From positions 558,001 to 622,000 of the forward strand of contig NZ_JACHGP010000002.1 in assembly GCF_014202335.1 (NCBI RefSeq): a stretch of DNA of 64,000 nucleotides, written 5' to 3'. This DNA comes from Mycobacterium sp. AZCC_0083 (GTDB taxonomy: Bacteria > Actinomycetota > Actinomycetes > Mycobacteriales > Mycobacteriaceae). Shown piece after piece: positions 25,828 through 34,195 of the stretch; within the stretch, counting starts at the first letter, position 1; every line of letters begins with the position of its first letter. Position numbers and translations under genes: made by a program. A model generated the notes under the pieces. That model did not search any database and was not told the DNA's origin. It saw only the letters and a list, made by a program, of their open reading frames with translations.

Positions 25828-26755
25828 GCGCCGGTTCGTGCCCCGGATAGGCGTGCACGATCGCATGAGACAACGTCGGAATCGCATGAGCGAGTTCGTG
25901 TTCGGCGTCGTGCGCGAGCTGGTGAGCCGCGGAAAGGGTCAACCGAGGGTCGACGTCCAACTCCACGTCGGCCTCCAGTCGGTGGCCCACCCAGCGCATC
26001 CTCACCTGACGAACCGCCTGCACGCCAAACCGGTCGGCCAGCACCTGATGTGCGGTCGCAACCAGCTCCGGGTCGACGCCGTCGAGCAGCCTGCTGAACA
26101 CGTCGCGTGCGGCAACCAGCAGCACGCAGGCGATCGCGCACGCGATGACCAGCCCGACGATGGGATCGGCGAGCGGGAAGCCGAGCGCGACGCCGATGGC
26201 GCCGGCGACCACGCCCAGTGACGTCAGACCGTCCGTGCGGGCGTGCATTCCGTCTGCGCGCAGCGCCGCCGATCCGATGCGCTTGCCGACCCTGATGCGA
26301 TAGACCGCGACGACCTCGTTGCCAACGAACCCGATGACGCCTGCAGCGGCCACCAACCCGAGGTGCGACAGCGGCACCGGGTCGATCAGCCGGTGCACGC
26401 CCTGGATCGCGGCGACCGCCGCTGAAATGGCGATGACCACGAGGACGAACAGCCCGGCCAGATCCTCGACGCGGCCGAACCCGTACGTGTATCGCCGGGT
26501 GGCGCTTCGCCGGCTCATCGCGAAGGCGATCCACAGCGGTATCGCGGTGAGCGCATCGGAGAAGTTGTGCACGGTGTCGGCGAACAGCGCCACCGAACCC
26601 GACACGAGCAGGACGGCGACCTGGGCGGCGGCAGTGCTGCCGAGAACGACGAGGCTGACCTTGACCGCGCGGATCCCCGCGGCGCTGTCGGCGAGGGCGT
26701 CGCCCGCATGATGTCCGTGGTGGTGGCCGTGTCCGTGCCCGAAACCGAGGCCCAT
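25817..26755 (-). CDS. Cation diffusion facilitator (Ni/Co-type exporter)
   Basis: A 312-residue CDF exporter from ATG 26755. The N-terminus is His-rich (MGLGFGHGHGHHHGHHAG). Six membrane helices follow, with metal-site pairs LFADTVHNFSDAL (D, H, D) in TM2 and ALRADGMHARTDGLTSL (H, D) in TM5. A cytoplasmic dimerisation domain occupies about 215-312. It exports divalent metal by proton antiport. Its start overlaps the kmtR stop (ATGA), so the two are coupled. KmtR in M. tuberculosis controls the CDF gene Rv2025c, which points to Ni/Co. Confidence 0.9.
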   Translation of the reverse strand: MGLGFGHGHGHHHGHHAGDALADSAAGIRAVKVSLVVLGSTAAAQVAVLLVSGSVALFADTVHNFSDALTAIPLWIAFAMSRRSATRRYTYGFGRVEDLAGLFVLVVIAISAAVAAIQGVHRLIDPVPLSHLGLVAAAGVIGFVGNEVVAVYRIRVGKRIGSAALRADGMHARTDGLTSLGVVAGAIGVALGFPLADPIVGLVIACAIACVLLVAARDVFSRLLDGVDPELVATAHQVLADRFGVQAVRQVRMRWVGHRLEADVELDVDPRLTLSAAHQLAHDAEHELAHAIPTLSHAIVHAYPGHEPALSS

Positions 26756-27141
26756 CAGCCGACGCTCCCGTCGTGGATGACGCGCAACTCGCGCTCGTCG
26801 AGATGATGGGCGGGCACTCCTCCTGCGGCGTGCTCGGCATTCTGCACGGCGTCGATGACCAGCTGGCGGACGTGCTCGTTCTCCAGCCGGTAGAACACCT
26901 GTGTGCCCTCGCGCCGCGTGCGCACCAGGTGCGCCATTCGCAGCTTGGCCAGGTGCTGGGATACCGACGGCGCGGGCTTGCCGACTCGTCCTGCCAGGTC
27001 GTTGACCGACATTTCCCGATCGGCCAGCGACCAGAGGAGCTGCACGCGGGTGGTGTCGGCAAGCATCCGGAACACCTCGACGACGAGGTCGGCCTGTTCG
27101 TCGGCAAGCCGGCGCGTGCACGCCTGCTTATCTGCATTCAT
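26755..27141 (-). CDS. kmtR: ArsR/SmtB-family metal sensor, KmtR-like (Ni/Co)
   Basis: A 128-residue winged-helix repressor. The core VVEVFRMLADTTRVQLLWSL, with KPAPSVSQHLAKLRMAHLVR as recognition helix, is nearly the same as I recall for M. tuberculosis KmtR. Its Ni/Co ligands H88, E101, H102, H110 and H111 correspond here to H90, E103, H104, H112 and H113 (ENEH, NAEH, PAHH). Binding of Ni or Co should release it from DNA. A perfect 8-bp inverted repeat covers its own start codon and -10 box, so autorepression is likely. The CDF exporter follows with a 4-bp overlap. Confidence 0.88.
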   Translation of the reverse strand: MNADKQACTRRLADEQADLVVEVFRMLADTTRVQLLWSLADREMSVNDLAGRVGKPAPSVSQHLAKLRMAHLVRTRREGTQVFYRLENEHVRQLVIDAVQNAEHAAGGVPAHHLDERELRVIHDGSVG

Positions 27142-27151
27142 ACGCAGATAA
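27128..27151 (-). promoter_or_regulatory. Probable KmtR operator overlapping -10 box and start codon
   Basis: ttatctgc (27128-27135) and gcagataa (27144-27151) are exact inverted repeats 8 nt apart. On the minus strand TATTAT (27153-27148) is a good -10 box, 6 nt before the ATG (27141), implying a leaderless transcript. A repressor bound here would block polymerase directly. Confidence 0.65.
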
Positions 27152-27162
27152 TAGCGCGCTTC

Positions 27163-27738
27163 CTATCCCGCCGGCTGGATGCGTGCGCGCACCCGCGCCG
27201 GATAGGTCTGCGTCATCCCGACCGCGCCGACGAGCACCACGATCGGGATCACCCAGTTGGTCCAGTCCCTGGTCGCCGGGACCTGGGCCGCCACGAAGCC
27301 GAGCACCGCGATCAGCGCGAACACCAACGCCCACATCAGCGTCAGCACGCGGTTGGTCTGCCGGAACGCCGGCTTCTCCCAGTCCTGCAGCGGCGGTGAC
27401 ACCCGCGCGTACTGCTCGGTGAACGGGGTGAACGCCAGCGACCCCAACGCCATCAGCGCGAGCACCCCGCTGGACAGGCTCGTGGAGTAGGTGTCCATCC
27501 AGTCCCGGTCGGCGGCGCCGAAGATCATGGCCACAGCCGTCACGGCGACGAAGAACACGATGGTCACGATCTCCAGGAGCCGCGGGCCGCCGAAGCCCAT
27601 CGACACTCCGAGGATGATCGCCGACAGCACCGCACACAGCGCGCCGTACAGCCAGGTGCTCGGCCCCTCTGCCACCACCCAATAGATGATCCACGGCGCG
27701 AAACCCACCACGGGGCTGCGCTCGAACCAGTCGTCCAC
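27163..27738 (-). CDS. Membrane protein, function unknown
   Basis: A 191-residue protein from GTG 27738 with five or six membrane helices (about 10-25, 30-48, 55-75, 88-105, 132-152, 163-180). The fifth stretch is preceded by a loop FTEQYARVSPPLQDWEKPAF. The charged C-terminus ends PARVRARIQPAG. It has the look of small actinobacterial proteins of unknown function, but I recognise no named family. It lies 43 bp beyond ssuD and 21 bp before kmtR on the same strand. Confidence 0.72.
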   Translation of the reverse strand: MDDWFERSPVVGFAPWIIYWVVAEGPSTWLYGALCAVLSAIILGVSMGFGGPRLLEIVTIVFFVAVTAVAMIFGAADRDWMDTYSTSLSSGVLALMALGSLAFTPFTEQYARVSPPLQDWEKPAFRQTNRVLTLMWALVFALIAVLGFVAAQVPATRDWTNWVIPIVVLVGAVGMTQTYPARVRARIQPAG

Positions 27739-27781
27739 ACCAGGAGACTAAGCGCAAGAGGGGGGTTAGGCCCGGGTCATT

Positions 27782-28873
27782 TCAAGCAACGCCCTTCTGC
27801 TTGAGCAGCGGGAGCACGCCCTCGGCGAACCAGTACGCCTCCTCGAGGTGCGGGTAGCCCGACAGGATGAACTCGTCGAACCCCACCGAGTGGTACTCGT
27901 AGATCAGGTCGGCGACCTCTTGATGGCTGCCGACCAGCGCCGTGCCCGCGCCCCCGCGCACCAGGCCGACGCCCGCCCACAGGTTGGGGTAGATCTCCAG
28001 CTTGTCGAGCCGGCCGCCGTGCAGGGCCGTCATCCGGCGCTGCCCCTCCGATTCCGATTTGGCGTGCAGCGCAGTCGCGTTCGCCACCTGGTCTTCGGTG
28101 AGCTCACCTACCAGCTCGTTCGCGACGGCCCACGCGGCGGCCGACGTGTCGCGGCTGATGGTGTGCAACCGGATCCCGAACCGCACCTTGCGGCCGCGTG
28201 CCTCGGCCAGCTTGCGCACTTGGTCGATCTTGGCCGCGGCGGCCTGCGGCGGCTCACCCCAGGTCAGATACACGTCGACGTACTCGGCCGCGACGGGCAG
28301 CGCGGCGGCCGACGATCCGCCGAAGTAGATCGCGGGCAACGGATCCGGTGGTGCCGACACCCTTGCGTCGGCCACCTCGTAGTAATCACCCTTGAAGTTC
28401 ACCGACTCCTCGCGCCAGATCGAGGTCACCACGTTCAGGAATTCCGCTGTGCGGGAATAGCGTTCGTCATGTCCGAGCCAGTCGCCGAAGCGACGCTGCT
28501 CGACATCGTCGCCACCGCTGACGATGTTGAGCAGCACCCTGCCCTCCGAGAACCGTTGCAGCGTCGCGGTCTGCTGCGCAGCCAACGTCGGCGGGATGAG
28601 TCCCGGCCGGAACGCGACGAGGAACTTCAGCCGCTCGGTCTCGGCCAGCAGCGCCGCTGCGGTCAACCATGCGTCCTCGCACCAGGTTCCGGTCGGCGTC
28701 AGGACGCCCTCGTAACCGAGCCGGTCGGCGGCGCGGGCGACCTCGGCGAGGTAGCGGCGGGTGGGGGCCCGGTAGTTGTCGGGCACGATGTGATGCGAGG
28801 ACGCGTGCGACGCACCGACGATCGAGCGGCTGTCACCGTTGGTTGGCAGGAACCAAAAAAATTTGGCAGGCAA
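27782..28873 (-). CDS. ssuD: FMNH2-dependent alkanesulfonate monooxygenase
   Basis: A 363-residue bacterial-luciferase-like (LLM) enzyme. SsuD features are visible: start FFWFLPTNGDSRSIVG, substrate-site Cys/Trp region TGTWCEDAWLTAAAL, FLVAFRPGLIPPTLAAQQTA, NIVSGGDDVEQRRFGDWLGH and the mobile-loop Arg area near the C-terminus (VGLVRGGAGTALVG). It splits C1-C12 alkanesulfonates into aldehyde and sulfite using FMNH2 and O2. No ssuE flavin reductase is adjacent, so FMNH2 must come from elsewhere. Last gene of ssuCBAD. Confidence 0.93.
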   Translation of the reverse strand: MPAKFFWFLPTNGDSRSIVGASHASSHHIVPDNYRAPTRRYLAEVARAADRLGYEGVLTPTGTWCEDAWLTAAALLAETERLKFLVAFRPGLIPPTLAAQQTATLQRFSEGRVLLNIVSGGDDVEQRRFGDWLGHDERYSRTAEFLNVVTSIWREESVNFKGDYYEVADARVSAPPDPLPAIYFGGSSAAALPVAAEYVDVYLTWGEPPQAAAAKIDQVRKLAEARGRKVRFGIRLHTISRDTSAAAWAVANELVGELTEDQVANATALHAKSESEGQRRMTALHGGRLDKLEIYPNLWAGVGLVRGGAGTALVGSHQEVADLIYEYHSVGFDEFILSGYPHLEEAYWFAEGVLPLLKQKGVA

Positions 28874-28881
28874 GGGAACTC

Positions 28882-29919
28882 CTAGTTGGTGCTGATCAGC
28901 AGTGGCCGAAGGGCATCGTTGTAGCGGCGGTCGACCCAGTCGGCGAACTTCGGCGCGGCGGCGATCTGACCGGATTCGGCGAACAGGTCGGCGATCTTCT
29001 GTTCCGAGGCCACCACTTCGTCGTTGAGTTCGGTGGGCAGGCGCAGGCTGCGCGACTGCGACACCTCGGCGACCTTGAGGTCAAGACCGACCGCGGCCGC
29101 ATAGCTGTTCGCCCATTCCGCCGGATGTGCCTGGGCCCACCCGGCGGCCTTCTCGAAGCGAATCAGCAAGTCGCCCAATGCGGTGTTGCGCTTGGGGTCG
29201 GCCAGCGTCTGGTCCGACGCGATGCCGAACCAGTAGCCGTTGGTGACGTCCTTGGCCTGCCCGATGCTGCGCACCGGCAGCTGCTTGGCGGCCTGCGCGG
29301 TGTAGGGATCCCAGATCGCCCAGGCGTCGGCCTCGCCGTTGGTGAAGGCGGACAGCGCATCGGCGGGCTGCAGGAACACCAACTGGACGTCGGCGGGTGT
29401 GAGGCCCGCGTTCTTCAGCTGGGCCAGGATGTGGCCGTGCGCGGAACTGCCCTTGCCGACCGCGATGCGCTTGCCTCGCAGTTCGGCGATGGACGTGATC
29501 GGCGAATCGGCGTGCACCAGCACCTGGTCACCGTTGCCCCCGCCGTTGTAGGCCGCCACGACCTTCACCTTCGCGTTGGACGCAGCGCCGAAGATCGGCG
29601 GTGTGTTGCCGGTGATCGCGAAGTCGATCTTGCCCGCGGTCGCGGCTTCGACCTGGGGTGGTCCGGAGGTGAACGTGGAGAACACCACCTTGTAGGGCAG
29701 ATCGTCCAATGCCCCTGCGGCGCGCAGCAGCGCTTCCGTTCCGCCCTTCTGGTCACCGACCTGCAGGGTCACATCCGACAGTTCGCTCAACGGCACCGTG
29801 GCCGGGGCCTGCTGGGCGCCCGAACTGTCCTGCCGTGACACACATCCGGTCAACAGCAGGGCGAGCACGGCGATTACGGCGGCGAAGGTTCGCCACATTC
29901 GGGGCATGACTGTCCTCAT
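28882..29919 (-). CDS. ssuA: Sulfonate ABC transporter substrate-binding lipoprotein
   Basis: A 345-residue lipoprotein with lipobox LLTGC (Cys about 26). The periplasmic-binding type II fold starts at LQVGDQKGGTEALLRAAGAL. SsuA/TauA-like elements are present: FTSGPPQVEAATAGKIDFAI, GNTPPIFGAASNAKVKVVAA and IAVGKGSSAHGHILAQL. It captures sulfonates outside the membrane and delivers them to SsuC. Gaps are 17 bp to ssuB and 8 bp to ssuD, so it is plainly in the operon. Confidence 0.93.
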   Translation of the reverse strand: MRTVMPRMWRTFAAVIAVLALLLTGCVSRQDSSGAQQAPATVPLSELSDVTLQVGDQKGGTEALLRAAGALDDLPYKVVFSTFTSGPPQVEAATAGKIDFAITGNTPPIFGAASNAKVKVVAAYNGGGNGDQVLVHADSPITSIAELRGKRIAVGKGSSAHGHILAQLKNAGLTPADVQLVFLQPADALSAFTNGEADAWAIWDPYTAQAAKQLPVRSIGQAKDVTNGYWFGIASDQTLADPKRNTALGDLLIRFEKAAGWAQAHPAEWANSYAAAVGLDLKVAEVSQSRSLRLPTELNDEVVASEQKIADLFAESGQIAAAPKFADWVDRRYNDALRPLLISTN

Positions 29920-29936
29920 CGGTCTTGGTATTCCGT

Positions 29937-30674
29937 CTAAATCTGGACGCCGAGCTTGTCGAGCAGTTCGGCGCGGTAGCGGCCCGTCTCCGCTGACGGG
30001 TCCGATGGCGAACGGCGCGGATCGTCGATGGTCAGCGTGTGCACCACGCGGCCTTCGTCGAGCACCACCACCCGGTCGGCGAGTGCGACCGCTTCGTCGA
30101 CGTCATGGGTGACGAGCAGCACCCCGAATCCGTGTTCGCGCCACAGATCGAGCAACAGTTCCCGCATGCTCAACCGGGTCAGCGCGTCGAGGGCGCCGAA
30201 CGGCTCGTCGAGCAGCAACAGCTCTGGATCGGCGACCAACGCTCTTGCCAACGAAACCCGTTGCGCCTGACCGCCGGACAGCGTGAGCGGCCAGACGCCA
30301 GCGCGGTCGGCGAGACCGACGTCGGCCAGCGCGCGGTCGGCGCGTGCCACGGTCTCCGCCTTCGACAGCCTGCTGCGGGTCAATCCATAGACGACGTTGG
30401 TTCGCACGTCGCGCCATGGGAACAGGCGCGGCTCTTGGAACGCCATCGCCGGTGCCCCTGCAACGACGCGTTCGCCGGTGTGGTCGGTGGACAGGCCCGA
30501 CAACACCCGCAGCACCGTCGATTTGCCCGAACCGCTGCGGCCGATCAGCGCGACGATCTCACCCTTGCCGATCTGCAGGGATACGTCGACGAGGACGTGA
30601 TGCCCTCCGTACCACTTGTCGACGTGGCGCAGTTCGCCTGCGGTGCCGGTCCTCCGTTCGGACGTAACGGTCAC
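29937..30674 (-). CDS. ssuB: Sulfonate ABC transporter ATP-binding protein
   Basis: A 245-residue ABC ATPase. Walker A GRSGSGKST, Q-loop MAFQEPRLFPW, signature LSGGQAQRVSLARAL, Walker B LLLLDEPFGALD and H-loop LLVTHDVDEAV are all intact. It powers the SsuC permease. GTG 30674 overlaps the ssuC stop by 4 bp (GTGA), so the genes are translationally coupled. Confidence 0.94.
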   Translation of the reverse strand: MTVTSERRTGTAGELRHVDKWYGGHHVLVDVSLQIGKGEIVALIGRSGSGKSTVLRVLSGLSTDHTGERVVAGAPAMAFQEPRLFPWRDVRTNVVYGLTRSRLSKAETVARADRALADVGLADRAGVWPLTLSGGQAQRVSLARALVADPELLLLDEPFGALDALTRLSMRELLLDLWREHGFGVLLVTHDVDEAVALADRVVVLDEGRVVHTLTIDDPRRSPSDPSAETGRYRAELLDKLGVQI

Positions 30675-31486
30675 GAGCGGTACCTCAGGGCTCGACGTTC
30701 CATGGCGCGCACTCCTGCGTCGGTGCCGATGCCCAGCAGGGCATAGACGATCAGGCCGAAGATGATGATGTCGATGCGAAGGAAGTCGCGGGCGTTGTTG
30801 ATCAGGAAGCCGATTCCCTTGTCGGCGTTGATCTGCTCGGCGACGATGAGGGTCAGCCAGGCGATCGCCAACGACTGACGAAACCCGACGAGCACCTGCG
30901 GTGCGGCGCTCGGCACGATGATGGTGCGGAACCGCTGCCAGAACGAGAAGCCGAGCACCTGGGCGGTTTCGAAGAGCTTGGGATCGACCTGGCGGATCGC
31001 CGAGAATGTGTTGAGGTACAGCGGGAAGCTGACGCCGAGTGCCACCAGCAGCACCTTGGGCAGCTCACCGATGCCGAACCACAGGATGAACAACGGGATC
31101 AGGCCGAGGTGCGGAAGTGCGCGGACCATCTGCATCGGCGGGTCGACGGTCGCCTCGAACCATCGGGACAGGCCCACCGCGGTGCCCAGCACGACGCCGA
31201 TCACCCCGCCGAGGATGAGGCCTTCCACCACCCGGATCCCCGATACCCGCAGCGCATCGACGAGTTGGCCGTTCTTGATCAGTTCGATTCCGGCCTCGAG
31301 GATCAGCGACGGGGCGGGCAGTACATCCTGAGAGATCAACCCGATGGCGCTGCCCAACTGCCACAACGCCAGCAGCAGAATCGGGGACAACAGCCGGATA
31401 AGGCCCCACTTGCGCTGCCGCGGGCCCGTTTTGGCCGTCGGCGAAGCCACCGTGGTCACGGCGGCGGGCTGGACGGGAGTGGTCAC
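30671..31486 (-). CDS. ssuC: Sulfonate ABC transporter permease
   Basis: A 271-residue BPD-type permease with six membrane helices. The EAA loop is near GVSFPLYLNTFSAIRQVDPK followed by LGFSFWQRFRTIIVPSAAPQ. The N-terminus (VQPAAVTTVASPTAKTG) is a cytoplasmic extension. First gene of ssuCBAD. The 64-bp gap between its start and the hairpin at 31551-31585 should hold the operon promoter, but I could not define -10/-35 boxes with confidence. Confidence 0.92.
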   Translation of the reverse strand: MTTPVQPAAVTTVASPTAKTGPRQRKWGLIRLLSPILLLALWQLGSAIGLISQDVLPAPSLILEAGIELIKNGQLVDALRVSGIRVVEGLILGGVIGVVLGTAVGLSRWFEATVDPPMQMVRALPHLGLIPLFILWFGIGELPKVLLVALGVSFPLYLNTFSAIRQVDPKLFETAQVLGFSFWQRFRTIIVPSAAPQVLVGFRQSLAIAWLTLIVAEQINADKGIGFLINNARDFLRIDIIIFGLIVYALLGIGTDAGVRAMERRALRYRS

Positions 31487-31550
31487 GATGCAGCGACCCT
31501 ACGCATCGGCGCGAGGGGCGTGAAGGGTTCCACTCTGCCTGATACAAAGG

Positions 31551-31585
31551 GAACGGCCCTGCTGGCAATGCCAGCAGGGCCGTTC
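31551..31585 (-). terminator. Strong 16-bp perfect hairpin between lipoprotein gene and ssuC
   Basis: The arms 31551-31566 (gaacggccctgctggc) and 31570-31585 are exact reverse complements with a 3-nt AAT loop. It begins 15 bp beyond the stop of the leftward lipoprotein gene and lies upstream of ssuC. Its size and position mark it as an intrinsic terminator without a U-tract that separates the two transcription units. Confidence 0.8.
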
Positions 31586-31600
31586 GATGAGCGGTTCGCG

Positions 31601-32308
31601 TCAGGCGAAGCGCGTGTTGCCCGTGACCAGATCACCGGTGACGTCGGTCCCGTTGATCTTCGAGGTCAGCTTGTTGTTCGCCAGCTTCACCGACTGGTCG
31701 GCCTGCTGCAGGATCCGCTTGCTGCGGACTTGACTCTGGAACTGCTGGTTGTTGAGCTGCTGCAGTTCGGCCTGCTCGAAGTCGCGGCCGGTGATGCCGC
31801 CGTTGAACTGCACACCGGTCACCGAACCGTCGGGACGCACGATCCAGGAGGCGCGCACGCCGTTGAGTGCCGCCGTGTACATGCCTGCAGGCGAGGACAC
31901 GGGAGCGGCGGTGAAGTCGTAGCTGATGCCGTTCATCGTCAGGTCGCCCTTGACGTCGGAGCCGGTGAACGACGCGTTGAGCGTGTCGCGGAACTTGTTC
32001 TTGATGTCGATGGCGCCGTTGGTCTGATTGCCGAAGAACCACGCCTCATCGTCGACGCCGTTGCAGGCATAGGCGGTGATGTCGTTGCCGTCGACGGAGA
32101 TTCCGATGGCCATCTTCTTTCCGTCCTTCTCGATGTCGGCCATGTACCTGGCCGACGTGGGGAAGGGCGCGGCCGTCGCGGGTGCCGCAGAGGACGGCGC
32201 CTGCGAGGGCGTCGCTTCCGTGGACGAGCCGCTCGAGCAGGCGGTCAGGGTGCCCAGCGCGAGCATCGCGCTGACACCGATGAGCAGGGTGCGGAACTGT
32301 TTTCTCAT
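31601..32308 (-). CDS. Secreted lipoprotein, function unknown
   Basis: A 235-residue protein from ATG 32308. Signal peptide MRKQFRTLLIGVSAMLALG ends in lipobox LTAC (Cys about 24), followed by a Ser/Thr/Ala/Pro linker to about 48. The globular part repeatedly alternates beta strands with Gly-Asn turns: GKKMAIGISVDGNDITAYAC, FTGSDVKGDLTMNGISYDF and SKINGTDVTGDLVTGNTRF. The repeating IxGxDVxGDL-like pattern suggests a beta-barrel or prism. No family is recognised. Only one Cys remains in the mature domain. A strong hairpin terminator follows. Confidence 0.78.
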   Translation of the reverse strand: MRKQFRTLLIGVSAMLALGTLTACSSGSSTEATPSQAPSSAAPATAAPFPTSARYMADIEKDGKKMAIGISVDGNDITAYACNGVDDEAWFFGNQTNGAIDIKNKFRDTLNASFTGSDVKGDLTMNGISYDFTAAPVSSPAGMYTAALNGVRASWIVRPDGSVTGVQFNGGITGRDFEQAELQQLNNQQFQSQVRSKRILQQADQSVKLANNKLTSKINGTDVTGDLVTGNTRFA

Positions 32309-32394
32309 GTCACCAGCATGGATCGCGCTGCGCGGCGGTGCATGGAGAAAGCATGGAGATTGCATGGAGATCTGAGCGCCGCAGTTCCCCGCGA

Positions 32395-33633
32395 TCAGTC
32401 AGCGACGAACGCCTCGACCTCGGAGCAGAACACCTGCCACGCGGGCTCTGTCTCGGTCAGTAGGTGATTGTTGCTCGAAAGCGCCACCATGCGCGAATCC
32501 GGTATCAGGGCGGCCAATTCCTCGCCATAGCGCATCGGCACCCGGTGGTCGTCGCGGGAGTGCATGATCAGCGTCGGGCATGACACCTGTTGCGCCAGGT
32601 CGCGTACGTCGATGCGGGCGAACTCTTCGAGGAAGCGCACCGCGTTCTCCGGGGAAGTGGTGCGGCGCTGCAGGTGGTCGAACGCCTCCCAGTCAGCGCG
32701 GGAGCCGTCGGGCAGGAACTGCGCGGCGAACACCTGCCGGAATGCGGGATCATCGCGACCCCATCCGACCCTTGCGAGGTCGAGATCCAGTGCGGCCGCG
32801 CGCCTTTCCGCGTCGTCGATGGCACGCACGGCACGTCCCCGTGCGTACGACGAGCACAGGATGAGCTTGGTGACCTGCTCGGGGTGTTTGGCCGCGTAGG
32901 CCACCGCCACCGCGCTGCCCTGCGAAACCCCGAGAAGCGGAAATCGTTCCAGCCCGAGCGCTTCGACCACCGACTCCAGATCCGTCACCCAGTCGTCGAA
33001 CGTGAAATCGGCCGCTTCCCAATCGGATAGCCCACAACCGCGTTCGTCGTACCGGATGAAGGTATGGCGGGCGGCGAGGTCGCGAACCCAGTGCCGCCAG
33101 ACGGGGCTCTCGATGTCGTAACCCAGGTGGGTCATCCAGTTCGCCGCCCGGACCAGGGGCGGGCCCTCCCCTGCGACCGCATACGCCAACCGAACACCGT
33201 CGGCCGCACGGCAGAACGCGATGTGCTGGCGCGGCGGCGGCGCCGATTCAGGCACCGCGGGTGTCGCCTCTGCCGTGTCTACTGCGATGGTGCCGACGAA
33301 CTGATAGCCACGGCCGCGCACGGTCCGGATGTAGCGCTGCGACTCGCCGTCATCGCCGAGCGCGTGCCGCACCGCCTTGATCCGGCTCGTCAGTGCCGCC
33401 TCGCCGACGAACCGGCCGCCCCACACCGTGTCGAACAACTCTTCCTTGGTGACGAACCGGTCGTGGTTGCTGACCAGATGGGTCATGACGTCGAACACCT
33501 GCGGTTCGACCTTGATCACGTCGCCATCTCGACGCAGTTCGTAACGGGCGGTGTCCAACGCGAAGTCGTCGAACCGCCACACCCGGCCGGCCGGGGCCGG
33601 TTCCGGGGTTGACTCGGTTGACGACAGGGTCAC
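32395..33633 (-). CDS. Winged-helix DNA-binding domain fused to an alpha/beta hydrolase
   Basis: A 412-residue fusion. Residues about 18-115 form an OmpR/PhoB-type winged helix (WRFDDFALDTARYELRRDGD, EELFDTVWGGRFVG, YIRTVRGRGYQFVG). Residues about 135-412 form an alpha/beta hydrolase: nucleophile Ser in LLGVSQGSAVAVA, acid in MHSRDDHRVP, His in SSNNHLLTE. No receiver domain is present. It may be a transcription factor whose hydrolase domain senses or destroys a small ester/lactone ligand. Start is uncertain: GTG 33633 has ggaacgaa upstream; ATG 33666 is in frame. It stands alone, next to a lipoprotein gene. Confidence 0.85.
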   Translation of the reverse strand: MTLSSTESTPEPAPAGRVWRFDDFALDTARYELRRDGDVIKVEPQVFDVMTHLVSNHDRFVTKEELFDTVWGGRFVGEAALTSRIKAVRHALGDDGESQRYIRTVRGRGYQFVGTIAVDTAEATPAVPESAPPPRQHIAFCRAADGVRLAYAVAGEGPPLVRAANWMTHLGYDIESPVWRHWVRDLAARHTFIRYDERGCGLSDWEAADFTFDDWVTDLESVVEALGLERFPLLGVSQGSAVAVAYAAKHPEQVTKLILCSSYARGRAVRAIDDAERRAAALDLDLARVGWGRDDPAFRQVFAAQFLPDGSRADWEAFDHLQRRTTSPENAVRFLEEFARIDVRDLAQQVSCPTLIMHSRDDHRVPMRYGEELAALIPDSRMVALSSNNHLLTETEPAWQVFCSEVEAFVAD

Positions 33634-33730
33634 TTCGTTCCGATCTCGAGGTTGGCGATCTCGCATTTCTGCTCGTCGCCATCGTAGCTGTGAGCCGTGT
33701 ATACAAGCGAGATCGCGACGACGACAGGCG

Positions 33731-34072
33731 TCAGCGCCAGCCGTCGGCCGCCTTGGCCGCGCGCATCAGCGCGTCGCACAGTTCGCGCAGCTCGAAGCCC
33801 TCGGCTCCTTCATCGATGGCCGTTGCGAGGTCCTCGGCGGCGCACCGGACCTCGAAGACGCGATCGGACAGCTCAGAGGCTTCATCCGCGGTCAGGACCA
33901 CCGAGTCGGGCGACAACGACGTGCCCTTCACCAAGGCGCGTTGCTCGTAGGCGCGTTGCCGACACGACTGACGGCAGTACTGCCTGCGCCTGCCCAATTC
34001 GGCGTCGGCGACCTCGCGGCCACACCAGCGGCATGGCTGCGCACGACTGCGTCGTTTGGTTCCGGGCGCCAC
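33731..34072 (-). CDS. Small zinc-finger-like protein (Rv2049c-type position)
   Basis: A 113-residue protein from GTG 34072. The N-terminal third is basic with a CRWCGREV...YCRQSCRQRAYEQR arrangement (Cx2C and Cx3C), which should bind one zinc. The rest is helical and acidic (SDRVFEVRCAAEDLATAIDE). M. tuberculosis has a small hypothetical gene (Rv2049c) in the same divergent position next to rbpA. Function unknown; nucleic-acid binding is plausible. Divergent from rbpA with 123 bp between starts. Confidence 0.75.
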   Translation of the reverse strand: MAPGTKRRSRAQPCRWCGREVADAELGRRRQYCRQSCRQRAYEQRALVKGTSLSPDSVVLTADEASELSDRVFEVRCAAEDLATAIDEGAEGFELRELCDALMRAAKAADGWR

Positions 34073-34129
34073 GGAACCCGACTCTAAACCGCTGGCAGCT
34101 CCGATCCCGGTATCATGGGTGGCTGAGTC

Positions 34130-34157
34130 GGGAACTTCGCGTCATTCGAATGCGTTG
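34130..34157 (+). promoter_or_regulatory. SigH/SigE-type promoter upstream of rbpA
   Basis: gggaac (34130-34135) and gttg (34154-34157) are separated by exactly 18 bp. This matches the SigR/SigH-class consensus GGGAAY-N18-GTT and is close to the SigE type. The -10 element lies 38 bp before the rbpA ATG, leaving a leader of about 30 nt with the ribosome site aaggag. Streptomyces rbpA is known to be under thiol-stress factor SigR. Confidence 0.65.
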
Positions 34158-34195
34158 ATTCCCCGGACGAATCGCATGACAAGGAGATGTTGACG

